Shown here piece by piece: positions 6,345 through 12,700 of a DNA stretch of 14,255 nt. The notes under the pieces are model-generated. The model saw only the letters and a list, made by a program, of their open reading frames with translations. It searched no databases and was not told the origin of the DNA. The DNA comes from an uncultured Kiritimatiellota bacterium. Its GTDB lineage: Bacteria > Verrucomicrobiota > Kiritimatiellia > RFP12 > UBA1067. The stretch is taken from contig CAKUGW010000080.1 in the NCBI GenBank assembly GCA_934654805.1, positions 1 through 14,255 of the forward strand. Reading direction: 5' to 3'. Made by a program: the position numbers and the translations under genes. The first letter of the stretch is position 1, and each line of letters begins with the position of its first letter.

Positions 6345-7649
6345 TCAATAGGCTTCGGAACCGTCTGTTTCCAGCAAAGCCTCCGCCAGCAGCGGATAGA
6401 CGAGGCCTGACGAGTTGTGCCGCTCGAAGCCCGACGTCGTAACGAACGTCTTGAACGCCTGAATTTCCTCCGGCGTCAGTTCAAGGCCGGGACACAGCTT
6501 GCGGACGATGATCTGCTCGCCCGCTTCGCGGACACATTCATAGGCTTCGGCGAACCGCTTCGACCGCACAGGCGCGCGATAGGGCAGGCCATTCAGGACA
6601 CCGCCCGGACATTTCTCGATCCGCTTCCACGTGCGCCAGTCGCCGACGGGCATGGCGAGGTCGCCGCCGAGTTCCGCCAGTCGCTTCCTGACACGGACGA
6701 AACAGTTCGTCGCGACGTCCGCCGTCTGCCGCATCAGGCCGAGATACTTCGCCTTGCGCACGGCGTCCGTCTCGCATTCCCACAGGAGCCGCTGCGAGAC
6801 CTGCATCTGGTAGAGCGTAAAGCCCGGCATACCGGACGGCAGGCCAAGGCCGGCGATGCGGATCGCCGCGTCCGCATACCGCAGCTCAAGTTCCCGCCAG
6901 TGCGGATCGCCCGTGATGGCGTAGGCCGCCGCGCAAATCATCGGCAGACGCTCCGACTCGTGCGGCGAAAGGCCGCCCACGACGGGGATCTTCCAGCAGT
7001 CGAGGACGGCGGGCGCGGCGGGATGCGCCGTCCACATCTGCGAGACCTGTCCGCGACGGCCGTCGTAGCGCAACAGCTCGAATCCGTTCTCCGGCGTCAC
7101 GCACGTCTCGGCGTAGCGCGCGATGTCGACCAGCGCACGGCGAATCTCGTCCTTCATTGCCGACGTCGCGAACGGACTTGACCACACCCGCCACATCGTG
7201 TAGACGAACAGCGTGTACTGGTCGCGTGAACTGTTGAAGTAGAAGCTCGTGCCGTCCGCCGGCGAAATCGAACGCGCGAGAAAGCCGGGCTTGCCGGAAA
7301 CCGTCGCGCACCGCATCAGGCCGGGATAGAGCCTGTCGAACGACGCCCGGTCGCCGCGCCGCATCGTGGCCAGCAGCAGCGGACAGCCATTGAGCACGCT
7401 GTCTTCCATGCCCGTGTTCCACCCCGCCACCACGGGCTCGTTCCGCGCGATCTCGTCAGGACGCGGCAGGAAGCGCGTCGCGTCGCCGTCCGAGCAATGC
7501 TCGTAGATCAGCCCCGTGCGTGCGCTGCGGAACTCCGTCAGGAGCCGCCGCCACGCGACGTCAAGCGGACGCTCGCCCGCCCCGGCCGACAGGGCGAACG
7601 CCAGACTAAGCACACCAGACAGAATTTCAGCATCCTTGATACGCATCAT
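6345..7649 (-). CDS. secreted protein of unknown function, 434 aa
   Basis: The family is not firmly recognised. I start it at MMRIKDAEILSG because a promoter -10 (TAGAAT) ends 7 bp upstream; a longer frame exists to 7694 but would begin upstream of the promoter. A signal peptide runs to about AGAGERP. The mature protein is Trp/Tyr/His-rich with motifs such as GWNTGMEDSVLNGCPLL, YFNSSRDQYTLFVYTMWRVW, GLSPHESERLPMICAAAYAITGD and GLVYPLLAEALLE. The helical repeat feel resembles (alpha/alpha)6-barrel glycan-active enzymes, but I see no diagnostic catalytic motif. It is a single-gene transcript by the look of its promoter. A carbohydrate-related role is a guess. Confidence 0.75.
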   Translation of the reverse strand: MMRIKDAEILSGVLSLAFALSAGAGERPLDVAWRRLLTEFRSARTGLIYEHCSDGDATRFLPRPDEIARNEPVVAGWNTGMEDSVLNGCPLLLATMRRGDRASFDRLYPGLMRCATVSGKPGFLARSISPADGTSFYFNSSRDQYTLFVYTMWRVWSSPFATSAMKDEIRRALVDIARYAETCVTPENGFELLRYDGRRGQVSQMWTAHPAAPAVLDCWKIPVVGGLSPHESERLPMICAAAYAITGDPHWRELELRYADAAIRIAGLGLPSGMPGFTLYQMQVSQRLLWECETDAVRKAKYLGLMRQTADVATNCFVRVRKRLAELGGDLAMPVGDWRTWKRIEKCPGGVLNGLPYRAPVRSKRFAEAYECVREAGEQIIVRKLCPGLELTPEEIQAFKTFVTTSGFERHNSSGLVYPLLAEALLETDGSEAY

Positions 7650-7656
7650 GCGCACT

Positions 7657-7685
7657 ATTCTACACCAAACGTCCCCCCTTGGCAA
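7657..7685 (-). promoter_or_regulatory. promoter of the 434-aa secreted protein, near-leaderless
   Basis: On the minus strand there is -35 TTGCCA (7685-7680), a 17-bp spacer and -10 TAGAAT (7662-7657). The first ATG (7649) is only 7 bp from the -10, so the mRNA should be leaderless or nearly so. Confidence 0.6.
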
Positions 7686-7686
7686 C

Positions 7687-7702
7687 CTCCCCAAATGGGG
7701 AG
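7687..7702. terminator. CTCCCC-AAAT-GGGGAG hairpin
   Basis: A perfect 6-bp stem with a 4-nt loop lies downstream of the DUF3990 cassette and overlaps the upstream edge of the next promoter. No T-tract follows on the minus strand, so termination is uncertain. Confidence 0.35.
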
Positions 7703-7730
7703 TGCGCCATGTGAGGCTTGCGCGGCGAAA

Positions 7731-7742
7731 CCGCCTTGGCGG
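7731..7742. repeat. 12-bp palindrome ccgccttggcgg, left of the DUF3990 cassette
   Basis: The same 12-mer occurs at 8805-8816 on the other side of the cassette. On the minus strand it is followed by TTT, so this copy could be a weak terminator for the cassette. Confidence 0.6.
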
Positions 7743-7752
7743 ACGAATTGCG

Positions 7753-7992
7753 TCAAATCGTCTTCAGCGCCCATTCAAGGCGCCCGTCCTTTTCGCAATC
7801 GTAGATACGGCTCAATTCGACGTTCGTCAAGAGATAAAGGCGCGTGCGAGGGTCAGACAGCAAGGCATAGGTCTTTGATTCCGACACGGCGCGATAGGCT
7901 TCGTAGTCTGGCAGGTTTCGCGTCGCCATCACGTGGCGCGTCATGCCGACCACGCTTGCGTCAATTGCATTCTTGATGATGGCTTCCGTCAC
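7753..7992 (-). CDS. small third gene of the DUF3791/DUF3990 cassette, 79 aa
   Basis: It uses a GTG start (7992) overlapping the TGA of the DUF3990-like gene (GTGA), so it is translationally coupled. The N-terminus is (M)TEAIIKNAIDASVVGMTRHVMAT. The core EAYRAVSESKTYALLSDPRTRLYLLTNVELSRIYDCE matches a pattern (SxTYxLLxDPxTxLY) I associate with small partners of DUF3990/DUF3791 loci in Firmicutes, which cannot be verified here. A longer frame begins at 8067 but lies inside the upstream gene. It is likely an antitoxin or accessory subunit. No catalytic motif is visible. Confidence 0.65.
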   Translation of the reverse strand: MTEAIIKNAIDASVVGMTRHVMATRNLPDYEAYRAVSESKTYALLSDPRTRLYLLTNVELSRIYDCEKDGRLEWALKTI

Positions 7993-8555
7993 AAGCAGTC
8001 CCTCCAGTCGACAATCTCGAACTTCCTGATGAGCCGATCCGCAACGCTCTGCGAACGGACAAACCATTGAACGCCCAAGCGTTCTGGCTTCAACAGTCGC
8101 AGAAGGGTCGCCTTCGACTCCGGGTCTGTCATGTCGCCGTAAACCCCATCGAGATAGTTCTTGATCAAAAGCCGCGTATCGTCATCTGCCGTCGGGCCTA
8201 CGACAACATCGTAATCATGCGTTCCAGACTCCGTACGGCGACACCACAGGACAAAATCAAGCCACACACCATCTGCACGATCAAACGTCTTCACACGCAA
8301 TCCCGACAAGAAGCTCGCGTCAAGCGAGATGCGATAAAGCGTCTCCCGAGGCTCGGGGAGGACAATCATCTCACGAAGGCTTGACGCTTCCGCAAATTTC
8401 TTGTGCATCATCCCGATCGCCTGTCGGACATCGACCGACATATAGAACCCCTTGCCAAAATCCTTGTAGCCACGCCCCTTCCGCACATCCGGACGCGAAA
8501 AGACAGAAATCGAACCGTGGTAAAGAAACTCAGGCACACTGACGGACATAATCAT
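7989..8555 (-). CDS. DUF3990-like protein (ADP-ribosyltransferase-like fold), putative toxin, 188 aa
   Basis: LYHGSISVFSRPDVRKGRGYKDFGKGFYMS near the N-terminus is the signature of DUF3990: YHG, then Pro-Asp, then DFGKGFY. The family belongs to the ADP-ribosyltransferase superfamily by established classification. In that fold the YHG histidine/arginine region and the GFY loop shape the NAD site, but catalysis by this protein is inferred. Later segments (TLYRISLDASFLSGLRVKTFD, DYDVVVGPTADD) fit the same family. ATG 8555 is chosen because AAGGA precedes it by 5 bp. It overlaps the upstream DUF3791-like gene by 26 bp and the downstream gene by 4 bp. Such a tight cassette suggests a toxin held in check by small partners. 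Confidence 0.75.
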   Translation of the reverse strand: MIMSVSVPEFLYHGSISVFSRPDVRKGRGYKDFGKGFYMSVDVRQAIGMMHKKFAEASSLREMIVLPEPRETLYRISLDASFLSGLRVKTFDRADGVWLDFVLWCRRTESGTHDYDVVVGPTADDDTRLLIKNYLDGVYGDMTDPESKATLLRLLKPERLGVQWFVRSQSVADRLIRKFEIVDWRDCL

Positions 8556-8748
8556 CAAGTTCCTTTACCAGCTGATCTTCAGGCAATGCATCAAAGCGCG
8601 ACGGGCACAGCGCAACATAGCGCAACAGATGGAACTTGTCATCCAGTGCGCCAAATTCCTTTCGCGTCATGCTATGCGCCCGCAAATAGGCGCACGACAC
8701 CTCATGCAAAAGATAGACCGTGTTGTCAATGTGCAGATCAGACATCAT
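8530..8748 (-). CDS. DUF3791-like small protein, putative antitoxin, 72 aa
   Basis: The sequence MMSDLHIDNTVYLLHEVSCAYLRAHSMTRKEF, then FHLLRYVALCPSRFDALPEDQLVKELDDYV, follows the DUF3791 layout: an N-terminal helix, a short loop with an xxMTxKE-like turn, then a segment ending in a xxVxELDDYV helix. DUF3791 and DUF3990 genes are commonly adjacent, which supports both assignments. It is the first gene of the cassette and starts about 35 nt after the probable transcription start, with a weak AAAGG upstream. It could equally be a regulatory subunit rather than an antitoxin. Confidence 0.65.
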   Translation of the reverse strand: MMSDLHIDNTVYLLHEVSCAYLRAHSMTRKEFGALDDKFHLLRYVALCPSRFDALPEDQLVKELDDYVRQCA

Positions 8749-8789
8749 ACAGCAAGCCTTTGAATCGTCAAAAGATATTTGCGGCCAAT

Positions 8790-8795
8790 AGTATA
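8790..8795 (-). promoter_or_regulatory. -10 element of the DUF3791/DUF3990 cassette
   Basis: The minus-strand TATACT, preceded by TGG, lies about 42 bp before the first ATG (8748). No convincing -35 is visible at 17-18 bp. The region just upstream is the 14-bp palindrome at 8804-8817, a natural place for an operator. Confidence 0.5.
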
Positions 8796-8803
8796 CCATT
8801 TTT

Positions 8804-8817
8804 GCCGCCTTGGCGGC
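8804..8817. repeat. palindrome gccgccttggcggc, right of the DUF3990 cassette
   Basis: Its central 12 bp are identical to 7731-7742. It sits 8 bp upstream of the -10 of the cassette, so it is a candidate operator for autoregulation or a cassette boundary. Neither is shown. Confidence 0.6.
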
Positions 8818-8959
8818 GGAATCGACGACGGCGTACGGTGACGTTCGATTTGAGCCTCTCTCCGACGCGCACGGCCGCGCCGGAATTTGGCGCAATGCTC
8901 GCGCACCCCGTCGCTGCGTGGAAACTTGCGGTTGCGTTGGCAGATGCGGGTTGTCGTCT

Positions 8960-8979
8960 GCCCTCGCAAGAGGGCTTTT
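8960..8979 (+). terminator. hairpin plus T-run, plus-strand, with no recognised gene upstream
   Basis: GCCCTC-GCAA-GAGGGC (8960-8975) followed by TTTTC has the form of a short intrinsic terminator on the plus strand. No plus-strand gene ends here. The sequence around it (8824-9027) is not convincingly coding on either strand. It may be the end of a small RNA, or part of the IS30 remnant. Confidence 0.4.
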
Positions 8980-9027
8980 CTGCTTTCGGCCATGAGCGGG
9001 CTCTGCCCGTGCCTCGGTCGTGTACGC

Positions 9028-9433
9028 CAGAGGACCCCGTGCCTGTGGGGGATGGCGCGGTTGGCTTCCCTCTTGAACTTCTCACCGAGGAGGATCGGGT
9101 CGAGCACGACGCTCTCCGCGTTTATGCGGCGGATGCCGGACTTCTCCGGGAACTCGCGTCCGCGCTCGCCGCGGAACGAGACGAACTCTGGTGCTTGAAC
9201 GGCGTCTTCCTCCCGTCGGCGTTCCGGCAGGCCCTCGAACACGTGTCGAAGTGCTCGCAGACCGCGTTCGTGCGCCCGTAGCCCCTGTCGCTCCAGAGCG
9301 TGCGGCTCCTCACCTCGTCCGCGACGGTGGAGACCGCGCGTCCGAACATTTTCGCCATCTGGGCGAAGGTCGGTCGGCACTCGAGCCCGTGGGCCATGCC
9401 TTTCCTCGCGTCCATGGTCATGTGCTTTGCCAT
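9028..9433 (-). pseudogene. IS30-family transposase relic, N- and C-terminal ends joined
   Basis: The start MAKHMTMDARKGMAHGLECR (ATG 9433, AAGGA upstream) and FAQMAKMFGRAVSTVADEVRSR form the IS30 helix-turn-helix region, followed by the start of the Cys motif (NAVCEHFDTC). Near 9190-9200 the frame changes and the next recognisable residues are GERGREFPEKSGIRRINAE and VVLDPILLGEKFKREANRAI, which resemble the extreme C-terminus of this transposase type. The whole DDE catalytic domain is missing. The full-length gene should be roughly three times longer. It is inactive. No clear terminal inverted repeats or target duplication were found. Confidence 0.65.
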
Positions 9434-9753
9434 GACTTCGTTCCTTTCCTTTCTTGACTGGCCGCGCACGGACGGAACGCCCGTCCCGGCGCATGCCCCT
9501 GGCGCGCATTGTCACATGAGGCGGCGCGGCGGAGGGCGGGAGGCCGGCCCGGCGACGTGATGAGCGACCTAAGCGCGGTCTGCACGGCGGCGCGTCCCGG
9601 CCAGTGTCGCGAATCCCGAGCGGCGAGAGCGCGCACGCGCGGAGTCGACGCGTTCGACGAGGCGGACTCCCGCTCGAAGACGCTTTGGCACCGATTTGAC
9701 GATCTCGCCGCAGACGCAACAGGAACGCCAAATTATGCCATACTTGCCGACAC
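9434..9753. other. 320-bp gap without a recognisable gene
   Basis: GC-rich sequence with no reading frame that resembles a protein. It holds the SD of the transposase relic (around 9440-9450). A TTGACG (about 9697) and a CATACT (9739-9744) face the LuxR-type gene, but not at a normal promoter spacing from each other. The 9-bp inverted match to 8884-8892 at 9726-9734 is too short to call an IS end. Confidence 0.5.
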
Positions 9754-10227
9754 ATGTTGGCTCTTACGTTTACACTTGCCGTCCTCCTCACGGTCGAGCT
9801 GGGCGAAATCTCGCCCGACGGCATCCGCATCCGCCGGGAATCCGCGCACGACGTCTTTGACGCGCCGCCGCTTGAACTGGAGAACCCCGACTGGGAGGCC
9901 ATCCTGACGGCGGGGCCGCGCACGGTCAAGGGCGCCGTGGCGCGCGGGGAGACGCCCCTCTCGCCCGAAATCCGCAGCACGCTCGCGGAAATCTCCGCCG
10001 TCCCGGCGCTCACCCCGCGTCAGCAGGAGATCCTGTCGTTCGTCAAGCGCGGCCTGACGAACCAGGACATCTCCAAGGCGCTGTCCATCTCCGCCGATGC
10101 GGTCAAGCAGCACCTCGGCGCCATCTGCCGCAAGCTCGGCGCGGCGAACCGCACCGAAGCCGTCGCCCTTGCGATGAGACCCCCATTTGCAGCGTCCTGC
10201 GACCCTCACGGAAGTGGCGCGCGGTAG
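9754..10227 (+). CDS. LuxR-type helix-turn-helix transcription factor, 157 aa
   Basis: Residues about 86-142 (LTPRQQEILSFVKRGLTNQD, then AVKQHLGAICRKLGAANRTEAVALA) are a classic LuxR/GerE DNA-binding domain, including LTPRQ, the recognition helix region and the KLGAANRTEA end. The N-terminal 85 residues do not match a receiver or autoinducer-binding domain. They begin with a hydrophobic stretch, MLALTFTLAVLLTVELG, that could be a membrane segment or the remnant of a longer protein. There is no SD; a CATACT lies 9 bp upstream of the ATG. The 3' end overlaps the convergent SDR gene by 22 bp. It is the only plus-strand gene. The target genes are unknown; adjacency suggests, but does not show, control of the carbohydrate genes. 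Confidence 0.7.
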   Translation: MLALTFTLAVLLTVELGEISPDGIRIRRESAHDVFDAPPLELENPDWEAILTAGPRTVKGAVARGETPLSPEIRSTLAEISAVPALTPRQQEILSFVKRGLTNQDISKALSISADAVKQHLGAICRKLGAANRTEAVALAMRPPFAASCDPHGSGAR

Positions 10228-10994
10228 GGCTGGTACATGAGCAGGCGGCCGCCGTCCACGACGTGGTTCGTGCCGGTGACGAAGGAGGCGTTCGCCGAGC
10301 AGAGGAAGAGGATCACGTCCACGAGCTCGTGCGGCTCGGCGGCGCGTCCGAGCACCGTCGGCATTCCGCTCATCGCCGCGCGCGTCAGCACGGGGCCGGG
10401 CGTCACGCAGACGGCGCGCACGCCGTGCGGCCCGCCCGCGAGCGCGAGCGACTTCACGAAGCTCACGAGGCCGCTCTTCGCCGTGCCGTACATCGCGCCG
10501 ACGCCGTCCCCCTCGAACGCCGTCACGGAGCCGAGACAGCAGATGACGCCCGCGCCCTTCCTCACCATCGCCGGCATGCAGGCCCGCGCGAAGTAGACCG
10601 GCCCCTTCAGGTTGACGTCCAGCCCCCAGTCGAGGACCTCGCGCGGCTGCTCGTAGAACGGCACGCGGCTCGCGCAGCACCGCGCCTCGTTGCCGCCCGC
10701 GCAGGTGACGAGGATGTCGCAGCCGCCCAGCCCGTCCGCCTTCGCCGCCGCCGCAAGCGCATCGTCGAAGTTCCGCACGTCGCCGGGGCACGCCACGACC
10801 TGGCCGAGGCCCAACCCCCTCTCAACCTCTCCGCTTCTCAACCTCTCAACCTCGTGACGAAGCTTGGCTTCGTCACGATCGCACATCACGACCGTGGCGC
10901 CGCGCGCGGCGAACTCCTGCGCGGCGAGCAGCCCCATGCCGGAGCCCGCACCCGTCACGACCACCACCTTGCCGTTGAACGCAATCTCCTTCAT
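10206..10994 (-). CDS. short-chain dehydrogenase/reductase, 262 aa
   Basis: A classical SDR that would reduce or oxidise a carbonyl/alcohol with NAD(P). TGAGSGMG (14-21) is the cofactor-binding turn, followed by CDRDEAKL at the end of the second strand. CAGG replaces the usual NAG-type motif. Ser156, Tyr169 and Lys173 (GSVTAF and YGTAK) form the catalytic set, and PGPVLTRA follows. Residues about 47-61 (HEVERLRSGEVERGL) are the translation of a GTTGAG-type repeat inserted in frame on the surface helix after beta-2. The SD AAGGAG overlaps the stop of the xylanase gene 12 bp upstream, so both are co-transcribed. A role in sugar oxidation is plausible; the substrate is unknown. Confidence 0.85.
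   Translation of the reverse strand: MKEIAFNGKVVVVTGAGSGMGLLAAQEFAARGATVVMCDRDEAKLRHEVERLRSGEVERGLGLGQVVACPGDVRNFDDALAAAAKADGLGGCDILVTCAGGNEARCCASRVPFYEQPREVLDWGLDVNLKGPVYFARACMPAMVRKGAGVICCLGSVTAFEGDGVGAMYGTAKSGLVSFVKSLALAGGPHGVRAVCVTPGPVLTRAAMSGMPTVLGRAAEPHELVDVILFLCSANASFVTGTNHVVDGGRLLMYQPYRAPLP
10812..10856. repeat. GTTGAG-family repeat (copy b), in frame in the SDR gene
   Basis: On the minus strand it reads gaggttgagaggttgagaag, then cggagaggttgagaggggg. It encodes EVERLRSGEVERGLG without disturbing the frame. The same family occurs at 4163-4200 and 12664-12700. Confidence 0.75.
10852..10878. repeat. perfect 12-bp inverted repeat, 3-nt loop
   Basis: tcgtgacgaagc and gcttcgtcacga are separated by ttg. 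It is coding (DRDEAKLRHE) and directly abuts the GTTGAG-type repeat. This is the same arrangement as the 14-bp hairpin beside the tract in the 960-aa gene. Confidence 0.85.
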
Positions 10995-11006
10995 GCACCG
11001 CGCTCC

Positions 11007-12605
11007 TTATTTCACCTCAACGAGTTTCGTCATCGGCTGGCCGCCCGCGCCCGTCCACGTCAAGCGGTAGCGCCCCTTGAAGCCGCGGAAGGCGACCGTT
11101 CCGTCCGCATCTGTCGCGACGGACAGGTTCGTCCGCCATTCGCGGTTGATGAGTTCGTCGAGCGCGTCGTAGGCGGGCTTCTTCTCCATCTCGCGCGTGA
11201 AGAGGCCCGAGACGAGCGGCTCGCCCGCCACGCCCGCGCCGTCCACCGTGTTCCACCACGTGATGCCCATCGTCTTCGGATGCGCGAACCACGCGCGGTA
11301 GATGTTCCGCACCAGCACGGCCTGGATCTTCCGCGAGGTCTCGTCCACGCCCGGCGCGGCAATCGTCACTTCCGAGACGTGGAGCGGCTTGCCGGTCTTC
11401 GCCATCAGGTCGAGCCGTTCGCGGATGATTTGCGGCGAGCCGACCCAGCCCACGTCCGTCGCGCCGTTCGCGAGACGGCGGCAGTCGTTCGTGTTGAAGA
11501 GGTGCATCTGGCAGCCGACGAGGTCGATGCGCGCGCCCTCCCTCTTCAGGTCGCGCACCTGCGCGAGAAAGTCCGCGTTGACCCAATAGTCGTTGATTGC
11601 GAGCTTCGCGGACGGGGCGAACTCCGCCTTCGCGTCCAGCAGCGCGTGGAGCGGGTAGTCGCCCGGCATGAGGCCGTAGATGCTGAACCAGTAGCCGAGC
11701 CCCGTGCGGGACTTGCGGTAGCGCGCATGGTCCCTCGCGCTCTCGTTCACGACGTCCCAGCTGTCCACGACGTCGCCGAACCGCGCCGCGACGTCGGCCA
11801 CGCGCTTGCGGAAGATCCGCCGCAGGTTCGCCGCGTAGACGGGCGTCTCGCGTTCAAGCGCGCGCTCGTCGAGATTCTTGTACCGTGCGATCCAAGCCGC
11901 CGCGACGCGCCCCATGAACCCCCTGTTCCAGTTCTGGCCGCACGGCTCCCAGCCGTAACAGGTCGAATGGCGCGGGATGCCGATCCCGTCAAAGACGCGC
12001 TTCTCGTTTTCGGGACAGTACCAGTCGTAGATCCAATAGGGCTTCGCGTTGCCCCAAATGAGGATGTGTCCGTGAATGGCGACATCCTTCGTCTTGAGGA
12101 AGTCGATGACTGGGCCGGGCGCCGGACGCCGCCAGAAGCGGTCGGCCATCGCCTCGTCGCGCGTGAGCCCGTTCCAGTAGCGTTCCTCTTCGCGGGAACT
12201 GCCGTCGAAGCGGAACGCCCCCGGCGTCGGCTCGTGGTCAATCCAGTAGAACGAGACGGTCGCCTGGTTGAAGAGGCCGCCCTTGCCGTAGCTCGCCTTG
12301 TAGGCGTCGTTGTACCGGGTCTTGCCGAGCTGGTTGAAGTTGAAGATGTGCGCGCCGAAGCGGAAGTCGTGCGTCAGCTGCTCGACCTTCACGACCGCGC
12401 CGGACGGCGCGGCCAGCGCAAAGGACGCATCCGCCTTGCGGTTCTTCTCGATGTCCGCGTCAATCCGCGCCTGCTCGGCATCGTTCCAGATGGCCCAGTA
12501 CTTGTCGGACATGACCGAGCGGTCAATGGCCTCCGCCGTCCGCGCCCCGACGGCCGAGACCGCCAGCAGGACTGCCACACGCCCGACACTCTTCATTTTC
12601 ACCAT
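11007..12605 (-). CDS. secreted GH10 endo-beta-1,4-xylanase, 532 aa
   Basis: Glycoside hydrolase family 10 cleaves beta-1,4-xylan with retention. WDVVNESARDH carries the acid/base Glu288 and LHVSEVTIAAPG the nucleophile Glu412. HGHILIWG corresponds to the family's GHTLVWH strand, and TWWNTVDG to the final Trp-containing strand. The start MVKMKSVGRVAVLLAVSAVG (ATG 12605) gives a signal peptide ending near ARTAEA. About 50 residues precede the barrel. A short beta-rich tail (DGTVAFRGFKGRYRLTWTG) follows, as in family members with a small C-terminal module. A second Met two residues further on is an alternative start. It precedes the SDR gene by 12 bp and sits 89 bp after the MDR gene. The product should be exported to degrade hemicellulose. 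Confidence 0.92.
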   Translation of the reverse strand: MVKMKSVGRVAVLLAVSAVGARTAEAIDRSVMSDKYWAIWNDAEQARIDADIEKNRKADASFALAAPSGAVVKVEQLTHDFRFGAHIFNFNQLGKTRYNDAYKASYGKGGLFNQATVSFYWIDHEPTPGAFRFDGSSREEERYWNGLTRDEAMADRFWRRPAPGPVIDFLKTKDVAIHGHILIWGNAKPYWIYDWYCPENEKRVFDGIGIPRHSTCYGWEPCGQNWNRGFMGRVAAAWIARYKNLDERALERETPVYAANLRRIFRKRVADVAARFGDVVDSWDVVNESARDHARYRKSRTGLGYWFSIYGLMPGDYPLHALLDAKAEFAPSAKLAINDYWVNADFLAQVRDLKREGARIDLVGCQMHLFNTNDCRRLANGATDVGWVGSPQIIRERLDLMAKTGKPLHVSEVTIAAPGVDETSRKIQAVLVRNIYRAWFAHPKTMGITWWNTVDGAGVAGEPLVSGLFTREMEKKPAYDALDELINREWRTNLSVATDADGTVAFRGFKGRYRLTWTGAGGQPMTKLVEVK

Positions 12606-12663
12606 ATTTCCGTCCATTTCTTTCATCTTTCGCTCATTTCTCCGGGGTCCCCATTTCTCACCC

Positions 12664-12700
12664 AGTTTTCTCAACCTCTCAACTTCTCGACATCTCAACC
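12664..12700. repeat. GTTGAG-family repeat (copy a), at the end of the MDR gene
   Basis: On the minus strand it reads ggttgagatgtcgagaagtt, then gagaggttgagaa. The MDR stop codon TGA (12697-12695) is formed by the first GTTGAG of the repeat, so the repeat may have set the protein's end. It also fills much of the 89-bp gap before the xylanase. Confidence 0.7.

Noticed and set aside
6207..6410. 67-aa plus-strand frame (ATAWKIAFADPLDRVW)
   Set aside because: It looks protein-like, but it overlaps the toxin promoter and runs antisense into the end of the 434-aa gene. The opposite strand is equally open, so it is left unannotated.
8884..9734. AATTTGGCG / CGCCAAATT as terminal inverted repeats of the IS30 relic
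   Set aside because: Nine matching bases 850 bp apart, with no extension and no target duplication, are too weak to call an element boundary.
8745..10013. 422-aa minus-strand open frame
   Set aside because: Only the part around 9030-9190 resembles anything (the IS30 C-terminus). The rest is antisense to the LuxR-type gene or shifted IS30 sequence.
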